Shown here: piece by piece, positions 1 to 7,914 of the stretch
Layout: each line of letters starts with the position of its first letter
Numbering within the stretch: position 1 is the first letter of the stretch
NCBI GenBank assembly: GCA_030827315.1
Contig: JAURER010000028.1
Location: forward strand, 1-34,027
Direction of reading: 5' to 3'
Length of the DNA stretch: 34,027 nucleotides
Origin: Gemmatimonadota bacterium
Lineage (GTDB): Bacteria > Gemmatimonadota > Gemmatimonadetes > Longimicrobiales > Gaopeijiaceae
Translations under genes and position numbers: made by a program
The notes under the pieces: model-generated
What the model saw: the letters and a program-made list of their open reading frames with translations, nothing else
The model's database searches: none
Told to the model about the DNA's origin: nothing

Positions 1-522
1 GGGGAGAACCCCGGCCAGGAGTCGCGCAGCGGCGAGGAGCCCCTCGTCGTCTCCCCCCAGCACGAAGACCCAGGTCCGACCGTCCACCGTGGACGTCGCG
101 ACCACCCCTTCTCCGCCGTCCAGCGATGCCGGGTCCACCGGCGGCGCCGCTCCGGCCTGCACCGCCGCGGCCAGGCCGCCGCGGCCGAGGACCACGGGAA
201 TTCCGCCCCCGGTGCCCCGCGCCAGGGGGAGGTCCAGTGCCATCGTCTCGAAGCCGAGCCGTGCCGCGATCTCCGCCGCCGCGGCGACTTCGGCCGGCGA
301 GGGTGCGTCACCGAGGACGAGCGACGCCGAAACGAGGTCCGGTACACTGTCGCCGTTTGTGTCCAGGAGGAGGGCGCCGAGCTCGAAGAGCTGGGCGAGG
401 TCGGGCGGGCCGGCAGACGGACGTTCCTGACCCGACAGTGGCCCCGCCACGGCGGCGCACGCCAGGAGGGCGGCCACGAGCGTTGAAGTGACGGGGAAGG
501 GTCGGTACATCGCAGCGTGCAT
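1..522 (-). CDS. Secreted protein of unknown family, truncated by the left window edge
   Basis: The reading frame is open from an ATG at 522 to the window edge, giving the first 174 residues only. A GGAGA ribosome-binding site lies about 7 nt upstream of this ATG, which favours it over the second ATG at 510. The N-terminus is a typical Sec signal peptide: a basic start, a hydrophobic Leu/Ala stretch, and a likely cut after a small-residue segment ending in LSGQ. The mature part holds a calcium-loop-like segment (DTNGDSVPD), then alternating helix/strand sequence rich in Ala and Gly. I do not recognise the family. The EF-hand-like DxNxD segment suggests an extracellular or periplasmic domain, but the rest of the protein is outside the window. 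The gene is divergent from the TspO-like gene. Confidence 0.72.
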   Translation of the reverse strand, partial: MHAAMYRPFPVTSTLVAALLACAAVAGPLSGQERPSAGPPDLAQLFELGALLLDTNGDSVPDLVSASLVLGDAPSPAEVAAAAEIAARLGFETMALDLPLARGTGGGIPVVLGRGGLAAAVQAGAAPPVDPASLDGGEGVVATSTVDGRTWVFVLGGDDEGLLAAARLLAGVLP

Positions 523-667
523 GGGGGTCTCCGGAGCGGGTCCTGTCGGCAACCAGGCGCGAGGAGGGTGAACGCCGCATGCAGGACGCGCAAGACGGCC
601 GGGACTTGCTGCCGGTCCTCATTCCGAGTCATCGTCCCGCGAGATTCACGTCAGCGAGGGGAGTTCC

Positions 668-1465
668 TTGGAACGTCCGACCGTCCACCTTCCCGTTCCC
701 CGTTCACTCGCCGCGGCGAACGTGCTGGTCTTCGTGACCGTCATGGTGGCCAACGGCACGGCGGGCGCGGGTACGCTCAGCGGTGAGTCCATCGGGCTCA
801 TCGCCAATCGCTATCCGTCCTACTTTCTCCCCGCGAACTGGGTCTTCGGCATCTGGAGCCTGATCTACCTGGGCCTTCTGCTCTTCACCCTCTGCCAGGC
901 GGTCCCGCGAGGCCGGCGCAGCGAGGCCGTCGCGCGGATGGGGTGGGCGTGGGCGCTCAACGGCGCACTCAACGTCGCCTGGGTCGTGACCTTCTCCTTC
1001 AGCATGTTCCTGACCGCCTGGGCGATCATGATCGTGCTCCTCGTCAACCTGGTGTGGCTCAACGAGCGCATCGGCCTCGGAATCCGGCGTCTGACCGTGG
1101 TGGATCGACTGTTCGTCGCCTACCCGTTCGCTCTCTACCTGGCGTGGATCTCCGTCGCGCTCATCTCGAACACCTTCCAGCTCGTGACGTACCTGAACTG
1201 GGGTGGCTTCGGGGTCCCCGGGCCGGTCTGGTCGGCCGCGATGATCACGGCGGGCACGGGGCTGGCGACCTTCATGGTCGTGCACCGGGGCAACTGGCTC
1301 TTTCCCCTGGTCTTCGCGTGGGCCTTCTGGGGACTCGCCGATCGATACGTGGACGTCGGCCTCATCGCCGGCTGCGCGCGTGTGGGTGCCATCGGCGTCC
1401 TGGTGCTCATGGTGGCGGGTATCGCTCGACGCCGGAGTCGTACGCAGGTGACGACCGAAGCCTGA
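668..1465 (+). CDS. TspO/MBR-related (tryptophan-rich sensory) integral membrane protein
   Basis: A 265-residue polytopic membrane protein with about seven hydrophobic segments. The motif PANWVFGIWSLIYLGL near residues 55-70 and the later WALNGALNVAW stretch match the TspO/MBR pattern (W.FgIWs.IY and W.lN..W). Classical TspO proteins are about 160 residues with five helices, so this is one of the longer relatives. Known members bind tetrapyrroles or sterols in membranes; the ligand here cannot be inferred. Translation starts at a TTG with a strong AGGGGAG site 4-6 nt upstream. No ATG fits better. The gene stands alone, with a 180-base gap before the response regulator in which I see only GC-rich sequence with weak hairpin potential. 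Confidence 0.78.
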   Translation: MERPTVHLPVPRSLAAANVLVFVTVMVANGTAGAGTLSGESIGLIANRYPSYFLPANWVFGIWSLIYLGLLLFTLCQAVPRGRRSEAVARMGWAWALNGALNVAWVVTFSFSMFLTAWAIMIVLLVNLVWLNERIGLGIRRLTVVDRLFVAYPFALYLAWISVALISNTFQLVTYLNWGGFGVPGPVWSAAMITAGTGLATFMVVHRGNWLFPLVFAWAFWGLADRYVDVGLIAGCARVGAIGVLVLMVAGIARRRSRTQVTTEA

Positions 1466-1645
1466 CGCCATCCCTCCGGCGCGGACACAGACCCGCCCGC
1501 GCCAAGGCGCCCCCGGGGCGGGGGGAGAGATTGCGCGAGCCGGTCGGGAACCCTACTTCTCCGTTAGCGTTAGAGCAGACGCTCCGTCCCCGCTCTCGGG
1601 CACGTTCGGTTCAGATCCAGAGCTCCAGAAACTCCACTACCTGTT

Positions 1646-2062
1646 ATGGCCAAGATCCTCCTTGTCGACGACGAAGAAATCGATCAGGCGCTCATTCGTG
1701 AAATGCTGGTCCAAGGGGGCTACGAGGTCGTTCTCGCGAAGAATGGGCAGGAAGCGATTTCGATCCTCGAGAGCAAGGCGGTCGCGGCCGTCGTGACCGA
1801 CCTTCGCATGCCGCTGGTCAACGGTCTGCGCCTCATCCGGTCGCTCAGGAGCGAAGGGGACACGATCCCGATCATCGCGATCTCGGGTGTGAACAGCGAC
1901 CAGCTCCTCCTCGCGCAGGACTACGGCGCGAATGCCGGTCTGACGAAGCCGGTCGACCGCGAAAAGCTTCTCGCGGTGTTGAAGCAGGCGCTGTCCGAGA
2001 CGCGCGAAAGCTGGACGAACGCCTGGATCCATCCCGAGTTCGGATCCGTCGGAGATCGCTGA
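1646..2062 (+). CDS. Stand-alone response regulator receiver (REC) protein
   Basis: A 138-residue protein made almost wholly of one CheY-like receiver domain. The acidic pocket is D8-D9, the phospho-acceptor D52 lies in VVTDLRMP, S80 is the conserved Ser/Thr, and K101-P102 is the LTKP signature. There is no output domain, only about 20 extra C-terminal residues. It starts at ATG 1646 without a visible Shine-Dalgarno sequence, so it may be leaderless or weakly translated. The HPt/diguanylate cyclase gene begins 25 nt downstream in the same direction, so the two are probably co-transcribed. A plausible role is to shuttle phosphate to or from the HPt domain of its neighbour. No histidine kinase is present in the window. 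Confidence 0.93.
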   Translation: MAKILLVDDEEIDQALIREMLVQGGYEVVLAKNGQEAISILESKAVAAVVTDLRMPLVNGLRLIRSLRSEGDTIPIIAISGVNSDQLLLAQDYGANAGLTKPVDREKLLAVLKQALSETRESWTNAWIHPEFGSVGDR

Positions 2063-2087
2063 GATCCCTCGCCGGCAGGAGATCCGG

Positions 2088-3713
2088 ATGGCTTCATCCT
2101 TCTTGGATTCTTCTGAGCGGATCCGGGAGCTGCGCGAGGCGTACACCAGCCAGCTCGCCTCGAAATACGAGCGACTCGAGGCCACGCTGACGGATTTCGT
2201 CAACGATCAGGACGTCACGCATCTGCGCGAGCTGGGCCGCCAGGCCCACAAGCTCGCCGGGTCTGCGGGCAGCTACGGGTACTTCGAAGTGAGCCGGCTC
2301 GGGGCTCTGATGGATGTTGCCGTCTCCGATCTCATCAGCGGGGAGCAGGGTGACCTAAGCGCCCTCCACAGGCTGCTGGGGCTGCTTCGGGACGAGCTTC
2401 GTACCGTGGGACAGGTCATTCCGTCCGCCACGGCCCGTGTGCCGGCTGCCAGCGCGGCGGCACGGGGGCTGACGCGAGTCGCGCTTCTCGAAGACGACGT
2501 CGACACTGCGACCTTGCTGACCGAGCAGCTCCTTCCCTTCGGATTCTCCCTGCAGTGCCACGAGACGCCGGAAGCCCTCCACCGCGCGCTCGACGCCGAA
2601 CGCCCGTCGGCACTGATCGTCGACGTCGAGCTGTGGCAGGGTGTGCGGGGAACGACCGTCGCCGCGGAACTCTCCCCCGAGCTTCGCGACGTGGTGCCCG
2701 TCGTCGTCCTGTCGACACACGACGATCTCGACTCGCGGCTGGAGGCGGTTCGCGCGGGGGCGGAGGCCTACCTCACCAAGCCGGTAAACGTCGACGAGCT
2801 GGTGGAGCTGCTGGATCGACTCACGGCCTCGACGCATCAGGAGGTCTATCGGGTCCTGGTGATCGACGACAGCCGTTCCACCTCGCAGCTGTACGCCGCG
2901 GCGCTGGAGGAGGGCGGGATGATCACCCGCATCGCCAACAGTGCGCGGGAGGCCATGCGGGTTTTGCTCGATTTCAGCCCCGAGATCATCCTGCTCGATC
3001 TGTACATGCCCGAGATTAGCGGGGTCGAACTGGCACAGGTGATCCGGCAGTACCCGTCCCTTCTCGCGATTCCCATCGTCTTCATATCGGCGGAGGCGGA
3101 CGAGGCGGTCCAGACCCGTGCCCTCGGGCGGGGTGGCGACGGCTTTCTCACCAAGCCGCTGGACCTCGCGACGCTCACGGATCAAGTGCGCATTCGGGCC
3201 CAGCGCTACCGGCAGCTGCGTGATTCGATGCAGCGAGACAGCCTGACCGGGCTGCTCAACCACCGCAATGCCAAGGAATTCCTCGACGCCGAGGTAAGTC
3301 GCGCACAGAGGAGCAACTCTCCGGTGACCGTGGCAATGCTCGACATCGACCACTTCAAGACCATCAACGACACGCACGGGCATCCGGAGGGCGACCGCGT
3401 CATCAAGAGCCTCGCGCGCATCCTCACACAGCGACTCCGGCGGTCGGACATCATCGGTCGGTACGGTGGCGAGGAGTTCATCGTGATCATGCCCGACACG
3501 GGGGTGCGCCAGGCCGTCTCGGTTCTCGACGCCGTGAGGGACTCCTTTTCGACCGTGTCGCACCAGGCGGGGACCGAGTCGTTCACCTGCTCGTTGAGCG
3601 GTGGTGTGGTCGAAGCGAGTGCGACCGAGTCGGGCAGCGAGGTGATCGCGCGTGCGGACGAGGCCCTCTACGAAGCGAAACGCTCAGGGCGCAATCGCAT
3701 CATTTCGGGCTGA
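2088..3713 (+). CDS. HPt-REC-REC-GGDEF multidomain diguanylate cyclase
   Basis: A 541-residue cytoplasmic signalling protein. Residues about 10-115 form an HPt domain with phospho-histidine H54 in QAHKLAGSAGSYG. Residues about 131-245 form a receiver with acceptor D179. The DxxMP context is replaced there by DVELW, but the LTKPV lysine is kept. Residues about 255-375 form a second receiver with D304 in LLDLYMP and the LTKPL lysine. The GGDEF domain (about 385-541) has an intact GGEEF active loop at 460-464, and an RxxD inhibitory I-site (R451-D454) exactly five residues before it. The protein should therefore make cyclic di-GMP from two GTP and be product-inhibited. AGGAG lies about 7 nt before the ATG. 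The 3' end overlaps the convergent nadC gene by 14 bp. Confidence 0.94.
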   Translation: MASSFLDSSERIRELREAYTSQLASKYERLEATLTDFVNDQDVTHLRELGRQAHKLAGSAGSYGYFEVSRLGALMDVAVSDLISGEQGDLSALHRLLGLLRDELRTVGQVIPSATARVPAASAAARGLTRVALLEDDVDTATLLTEQLLPFGFSLQCHETPEALHRALDAERPSALIVDVELWQGVRGTTVAAELSPELRDVVPVVVLSTHDDLDSRLEAVRAGAEAYLTKPVNVDELVELLDRLTASTHQEVYRVLVIDDSRSTSQLYAAALEEGGMITRIANSAREAMRVLLDFSPEIILLDLYMPEISGVELAQVIRQYPSLLAIPIVFISAEADEAVQTRALGRGGDGFLTKPLDLATLTDQVRIRAQRYRQLRDSMQRDSLTGLLNHRNAKEFLDAEVSRAQRSNSPVTVAMLDIDHFKTINDTHGHPEGDRVIKSLARILTQRLRRSDIIGRYGGEEFIVIMPDTGVRQAVSVLDAVRDSFSTVSHQAGTESFTCSLSGGVVEASATESGSEVIARADEALYEAKRSGRNRIISG

Positions 3714-4572
3714 CCGAGCGGGGGTCTTGGTCGCCGTGGCCCTCGAAGTCCAGCGACACGTCGAGCGAGGGCGCGGAGTGGGTCAGCGCGCCGACGGAGA
3801 TATAGTCCACGCCTGACTCGGCGACCGCCCGGACCGTGTCGAGCGTGATCCCGCCCGAGGCCTCCAGCAGCACTCGGCCTGCGACCCGTTCGACCGCGGT
3901 CCGCATCGTGTCCGGATCCAGGTTGTCCAGCATGACGATGTCGGCGCCGGCCGCGATGACCGGTTCCAGATCGTCCAGCGACTCGATCTCGACTTCGATC
4001 TTCATGTCGACCCCGACGTGGGCCCGCGCCCGGCGTACGGCTTCGGCCGCCGAGCCCACCGCTTCGACGTGGTTGTCCTTGATGAGTACCTGGTCGTAGA
4101 GCCCCATGCGGTGGTTCATGCCGCCGCCCGCCTGCACGGCCATCTTCTGCAGGGCGCGGAGCAGGGGGACCGTCTTTCTCGTATCCAGGATCCGGGCGCG
4201 CGTCCCCTCGACCCGGTCGACGAGCGCGCGCGTGGCGGTCGCCACACCGCTCAGCTGGCCGAGCAGGTTGAGCGCGACGCGTTCGGCTGCCAGGATGGAG
4301 CGGGCAGGCCCCGCGACCGTAGCCAGGCGGGTTCCCTCCGCGACGACGTCTCCGTCGGACACCAGCGCCCCGACGGCGATGCCGTCGTCCACGAGCTCGA
4401 ACACCCGGAGCGCCACGCCGATGCCGGCGACGCACCCGGCCCGGCGGGCCACTACGTGCGCGACCACGTCGGCGCCTTCGGGGATGGTGGCCTGTGACGT
4501 GACGTCACCCGCTTCGTCGAGATCTTCCTCGAGCGCGGCCTCGAGGAATGCGTCGAGGTCCAGGTCGATCAG
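3700..4572 (-). CDS. nadC: Nicotinate-nucleotide pyrophosphorylase (carboxylating), quinolinate phosphoribosyltransferase
   Basis: Converts quinolinate and PRPP to nicotinate mononucleotide, CO2 and PPi in de novo NAD synthesis. The conserved N-terminal EDLDEAGDVTS, the core DTRKTVPLLR, QAGGGMNHRMGLYDQ and LIKDNH motifs, the EVEIESLDD strand and the C-terminal EASGGI/DYISVGALTHS phosphate-binding region are all present. The length of about 290 residues is normal. No ATG, GTG or TTG lies between the in-frame region upstream and the conserved start of the domain. The best start is a CTG at 4572-4570, whose last two bases begin the nadA stop (CTGA), mimicking the usual ATGA coupling. Starting at the first internal GTG would delete the conserved N-terminus. 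It follows nadA directly. The function is secure; the start codon is inferred. Confidence 0.95.
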   Translation of the reverse strand: MIDLDLDAFLEAALEEDLDEAGDVTSQATIPEGADVVAHVVARRAGCVAGIGVALRVFELVDDGIAVGALVSDGDVVAEGTRLATVAGPARSILAAERVALNLLGQLSGVATATRALVDRVEGTRARILDTRKTVPLLRALQKMAVQAGGGMNHRMGLYDQVLIKDNHVEAVGSAAEAVRRARAHVGVDMKIEVEIESLDDLEPVIAAGADIVMLDNLDPDTMRTAVERVAGRVLLEASGGITLDTVRAVAESGVDYISVGALTHSAPSLDVSLDFEGHGDQDPRSVSPK

Positions 4573-5546
4573 ACCCGTACCGCGAGCATGCGCTCGACGG
4601 CCACCCGGGCCCGCGCGGCGATCTCGGGCTCCACGACGACCTCGTGCCTCATGTCGCGGAGCGAATCCCGAATCCCTTCCATGGTGATCTTCTTCATGTA
4701 GGGACACATGTTGCAGGGCCGGATGAACTCCGTGTTCGGCGATTCTGCCGCCACGTTGTCGCTCATCGAGCACTCCGTGACCATCACCACCTGACGCGGC
4801 TGCTCGTGCCTCACCCAGTCGATCATTCGCGCGGTGGAGCCCACGAAGTCGGCCTCCGCCAGCACGTCCGGGGGGCACTCGGGGTGCGCGATGATCTGGA
4901 TGGCCGGGTTGAGGGCCCGGTAGCCACGCAGCTCCTCGCCTGTGAAGCGCTCGTGCACGATGCATGAGCCCTCCCACAGGATGATCTCGACGTCCGTCTG
5001 CGTCGCCACCCAGCGGCCGAGGTACTGATCGGGGAGGAAGATGACTCGATCGACGCCCAGCGACTCGACGACCTGGACGGCGTTTCCGGATGTGCAACAG
5101 ATGTCCGACTCGGCCTTCACGTCGGCCGAGGTGTTCACGTACGTCACGACCGGCACGCCCGGGTAGCGCTCCCGAAGGAGCCGGACGTCCGCACCCGTGA
5201 TCGCGTCGGCAAGGGAGCAGCCCGCCCCGAGGTCGGGGATCAGGACCGTCTTCCGCTCGTTGACGATCTTGGCCGTCTCGGCCATGAAGTGGACGCCTGC
5301 CATGACGATGACGTCGGCCTCCGTATCGGCGGCCATGCGCGCGAGCGCGAGGGAGTCTCCCTTGAGGTCGGAAACCCCGTGGAAGATGTCCGGCGTCATG
5401 TAGTTGTGCGCCAGAACGACGGCGTTGCGCTGCTTCTTCAGCTCCTCGATCTCTTCCATGAGCGGCGAGAGAGCTGCGATTTCGGCGTCGGGGACGATGC
5501 CGCGGAGTCGTTCGGCTGGGCTGATTCCGGTCGTCGAGATGCTCAC
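4569..5546 (-). CDS. nadA: Quinolinate synthase A
   Basis: A [4Fe-4S] enzyme that condenses iminoaspartate with dihydroxyacetone phosphate to quinolinate. With the start used here, candidate cluster cysteines are C110 (LGAGCSLAD), C195 (EGSCIVHE) and the C278/C281 pair in RPCNMCPYMK. Other family signatures are LAHNYMTPDI, GVHFMAETAKI, YVNTSADVKAESD and FLPDQYLG. A GTG at 5570 would add eight residues but has no ribosome-binding site. The GTG at 5546 has AGGA six bases upstream, so I prefer it (325 residues). The gene overlaps nadC by 4 nt. nadB is not in the window, so the iminoaspartate source lies elsewhere. Confidence 0.96.
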   Translation of the reverse strand: MSISTTGISPAERLRGIVPDAEIAALSPLMEEIEELKKQRNAVVLAHNYMTPDIFHGVSDLKGDSLALARMAADTEADVIVMAGVHFMAETAKIVNERKTVLIPDLGAGCSLADAITGADVRLLRERYPGVPVVTYVNTSADVKAESDICCTSGNAVQVVESLGVDRVIFLPDQYLGRWVATQTDVEIILWEGSCIVHERFTGEELRGYRALNPAIQIIAHPECPPDVLAEADFVGSTARMIDWVRHEQPRQVVMVTECSMSDNVAAESPNTEFIRPCNMCPYMKKITMEGIRDSLRDMRHEVVVEPEIAARARVAVERMLAVRV

Positions 5547-5582
5547 GATCGATCCTGATTTCCGATGCACGTGCGGGCCACA

Positions 5583-5610
5583 AGACTACAGCGGACCCGA
5601 GCAGAAGCAA
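5583..5610 (-). promoter_or_regulatory. Possible sigma-70-like promoter for nadAC
   Basis: On the minus strand TTGCTT (5610-5605) and TAGTCT (5588-5583) are separated by 16 bases and lie 37 bases above the preferred nadA start. Both boxes match the consensus only partly and no operator was recognised. The position fits the GTG start at 5546 better than the one at 5570. Confidence 0.22.
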
Positions 5611-5764
5611 TACACCGAACGGGGGCGGAAGTGCGCGCACCGGGATCTGCCGCACGGCGTGCGCGGTGAGCGGTGGGCCGCTGGTGCGGGCCCGGGTCCC
5701 CTCCCATGTTGCCGTAGACGCCTCCGCGCGCCGCAATCCGGGATCCCCACCCTGGGAGGACTTC

Positions 5765-7912
5765 ATGCCACGTGCCCGCCGTTCTCACCCTGCTGCCCTG
5801 ACGCTGGCCGCGGCCGCCTTCGTGCTCGTTGCCCGGCCGGGGAGCGTCGCCGCGCAGGCCCGCTTCACCGTAACCGACGTCATCAGTCCGGCCTTCCCGT
5901 ACTCCCTCGTGTCGGCCGCCCGGGCGGACCGCATCGCGTGGATCGAGTACGAACGCGGGATGCGCAACGTCTACACAGCGGTCGCACCGGAGTACGAGCC
6001 GCTTCGCCTGACGAGCTTCCTGGAGGACGACGGCGTGGATCTGCAGGACCTCCAGATGTCGGACGACGGCGAGGTCGTGACCTTCATCCGCGGGCACACT
6101 CCGAACCGTGACGGATGGGTCGCGAACCCGACGAGCGACCCGCGGGGCGCCGAGCGTGCCGTGTGGGCGATGAGCACGCGGGGCGGGAACCCGTGGCGCA
6201 TCGTCGAAGCGCGCTCGTATGCCCTGTCGCCGGACGGGCGCTGGGTCACCTACGCGGCCGGTGGACAGATCTACCGGGCGCCGGTGAACTCGGGGCTGTC
6301 GGCCGGCGCCGAGGCTGGGGCGCCGTTCTTCACGGCGTACGGTCGAAATGGCGGTCCGGTGTGGTCCCCTGTCGGTGATCGCGTGGCGTACGTGAGCGAT
6401 CGCGAGGACCATTCGTTCATCGGCGTCTACGACGCACGCAGCCCGGCCATCACCTACCTCGCACCCTCGGTCGACCACGACACCTCACCGGCCTGGTCCC
6501 CCGACGGCAAGCGCATCGCATTCCTCCGCCGACCGGGCGATCCGTTCGGTCTACGCGCCGACCGGGGCGACGCCAACCCGGCGACGCTCCCCGCCGGGCT
6601 GCTCCAATCACGCTTCCGGGGCGGCCACCTCCTCGAGATCTGGGTCGCCGACGCCGCCAGCGGGGAAGGCGTGCGGCTGTGGCACTCCGCTCCGGGAGAG
6701 GAGGGCGGTTTCGCCGACATCCGCAGCATCGAGTGGCGGGGTGATCACATCGTCTTCGAGGCCGAGCCCGGAAACTGGCGCCACTGGTACTCGATCTCGG
6801 TGGACGATCCGAAGCCGGAGCCGGTCGAACTCACCCCGGGCGACGGCTTCGTCATGCAGCGCGCGTTCTCGGCGGACGGCCGTACCCTCTACTACTCGTC
6901 CAATCACAGCGACATCGACCGCCGCGACCTGTGGCGGGTGCCGGTCGCCGGGGGGCGACAGCAGAAGCTGACGGACGGCGACGGAATCGAGACGTACCCC
7001 GTCGTGCTCGCCTCGGGCGACGAAGTGGCCTTGCTGTACGCCGACGCACGACAGCCGCAGTCCGTGGCGGTGGTGCCGGCCTCGGGTGGGCGCGCGCGGG
7101 TGATCACGACGCTCCCGCCCGGCTTTCCGCTCTCCGCGCATGTCGTGCCGGAGAACGTCACCCTTACCGCCGAGGACGGAGTCGAGTTCAACAGCCAGCT
7201 CTTCCTGCCGCCCGATCTGCGGCCGGGCGAACGGCGCCCCGCGCTGATCTTCATCCACGGCGGCTCCCGGAGGCAGATGCTGCTCGGATACCACCACCGG
7301 CACTTCTACCACATGGCGTACGCGATGAACCAGTACTGGGCATCGCAGGGGTATATCGTGATGTCCGTGAACTACCGCAGCGGCATCGGCTACGGAAAGG
7401 AGTTCCGGGAGTCGCCGGGCCGCGGGCGCGACGGCAACACGGAATACCGCGACATCCTGGCCGCGGGTCTCTACCTGCACGGCCGGGACGACGTGGATCC
7501 GAGCCGTGTCGGGCTCTGGGGGCTCTCCTACGGCGGCATCCTCACGGCGCAGGGGCTCGCCCGGAACTCCGATCTCTTCGCGGCCGGCGTCGATCTCGCC
7601 GGCGTGCACCTCTGGGGCGACTCGGTCGACCCCTCCACGATCTCCTACCAGTCGTCGTCGATCTCGGAGATCGAGAAGTGGAAGTCACCCGTGCTGCTCA
7701 TCCACGGGGACGACGACCGCAACGTCGAGTTCTCGCAGACCGTGGGGCTGGTGCAGCTTCTGCGCGCGCACGACGTCGACCACGAGCTCATCGTCTTTCC
7801 CGACGACGTGCACGATTCACTCCTCCACCATCGCTGGATAGAGGCGTTCGAGGCGTCCGACGACTTTCTTCGACGAAAGCTCCTGAACCGGAAGGTGGCG
7901 ACCGACCGGTAG
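5765..7912 (+). CDS. Secreted S9 (prolyl oligopeptidase family) serine peptidase
   Basis: A 715-residue precursor. A Sec signal peptide (basic MPRARR start, hydrophobic core, likely cut after VAAQA) precedes a WD40/PD40-like beta-propeller of about 400 residues with repeated SPDG/SPVGD segments. The C-terminal alpha/beta-hydrolase domain carries the triad: S588 in GLSYGG, D651 in HGDDDRNVE and H683 in DDVHDS. This layout is that of dipeptidyl-peptidase IV/acylaminoacyl-peptidase relatives that cleave short peptides in the periplasm or outside the cell. The ATG at 5765 is chosen over one 99 nt upstream because GGGAGGA sits just before it and the signal peptide starts there. The gene converges tail-to-tail on the class C hydrolase with two bases between the stop codons, so no terminator fits between them. 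Confidence 0.93.
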   Translation: MPRARRSHPAALTLAAAAFVLVARPGSVAAQARFTVTDVISPAFPYSLVSAARADRIAWIEYERGMRNVYTAVAPEYEPLRLTSFLEDDGVDLQDLQMSDDGEVVTFIRGHTPNRDGWVANPTSDPRGAERAVWAMSTRGGNPWRIVEARSYALSPDGRWVTYAAGGQIYRAPVNSGLSAGAEAGAPFFTAYGRNGGPVWSPVGDRVAYVSDREDHSFIGVYDARSPAITYLAPSVDHDTSPAWSPDGKRIAFLRRPGDPFGLRADRGDANPATLPAGLLQSRFRGGHLLEIWVADAASGEGVRLWHSAPGEEGGFADIRSIEWRGDHIVFEAEPGNWRHWYSISVDDPKPEPVELTPGDGFVMQRAFSADGRTLYYSSNHSDIDRRDLWRVPVAGGRQQKLTDGDGIETYPVVLASGDEVALLYADARQPQSVAVVPASGGRARVITTLPPGFPLSAHVVPENVTLTAEDGVEFNSQLFLPPDLRPGERRPALIFIHGGSRRQMLLGYHHRHFYHMAYAMNQYWASQGYIVMSVNYRSGIGYGKEFRESPGRGRDGNTEYRDILAAGLYLHGRDDVDPSRVGLWGLSYGGILTAQGLARNSDLFAAGVDLAGVHLWGDSVDPSTISYQSSSISEIEKWKSPVLLIHGDDDRNVEFSQTVGLVQLLRAHDVDHELIVFPDDVHDSLLHHRWIEAFEASDDFLRRKLLNRKVATDR

Positions 7913-7914
7913 GG

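Noticed and set aside
1466-1645. Small gene or RNA in the gap before the response regulator
   Set aside because: No coding-like frame with a start signal and no convincing RNA fold. Only GC-rich sequence and a short GTTAGCGTTAG tandem were seen.
3700-5766. A single 688-codon minus-strand frame that could be read as one fused protein ending in NadC
   Set aside because: The N-terminal 400 residues are the out-of-frame shadow of nadA. Only the part from about 4572 is NadC-like.
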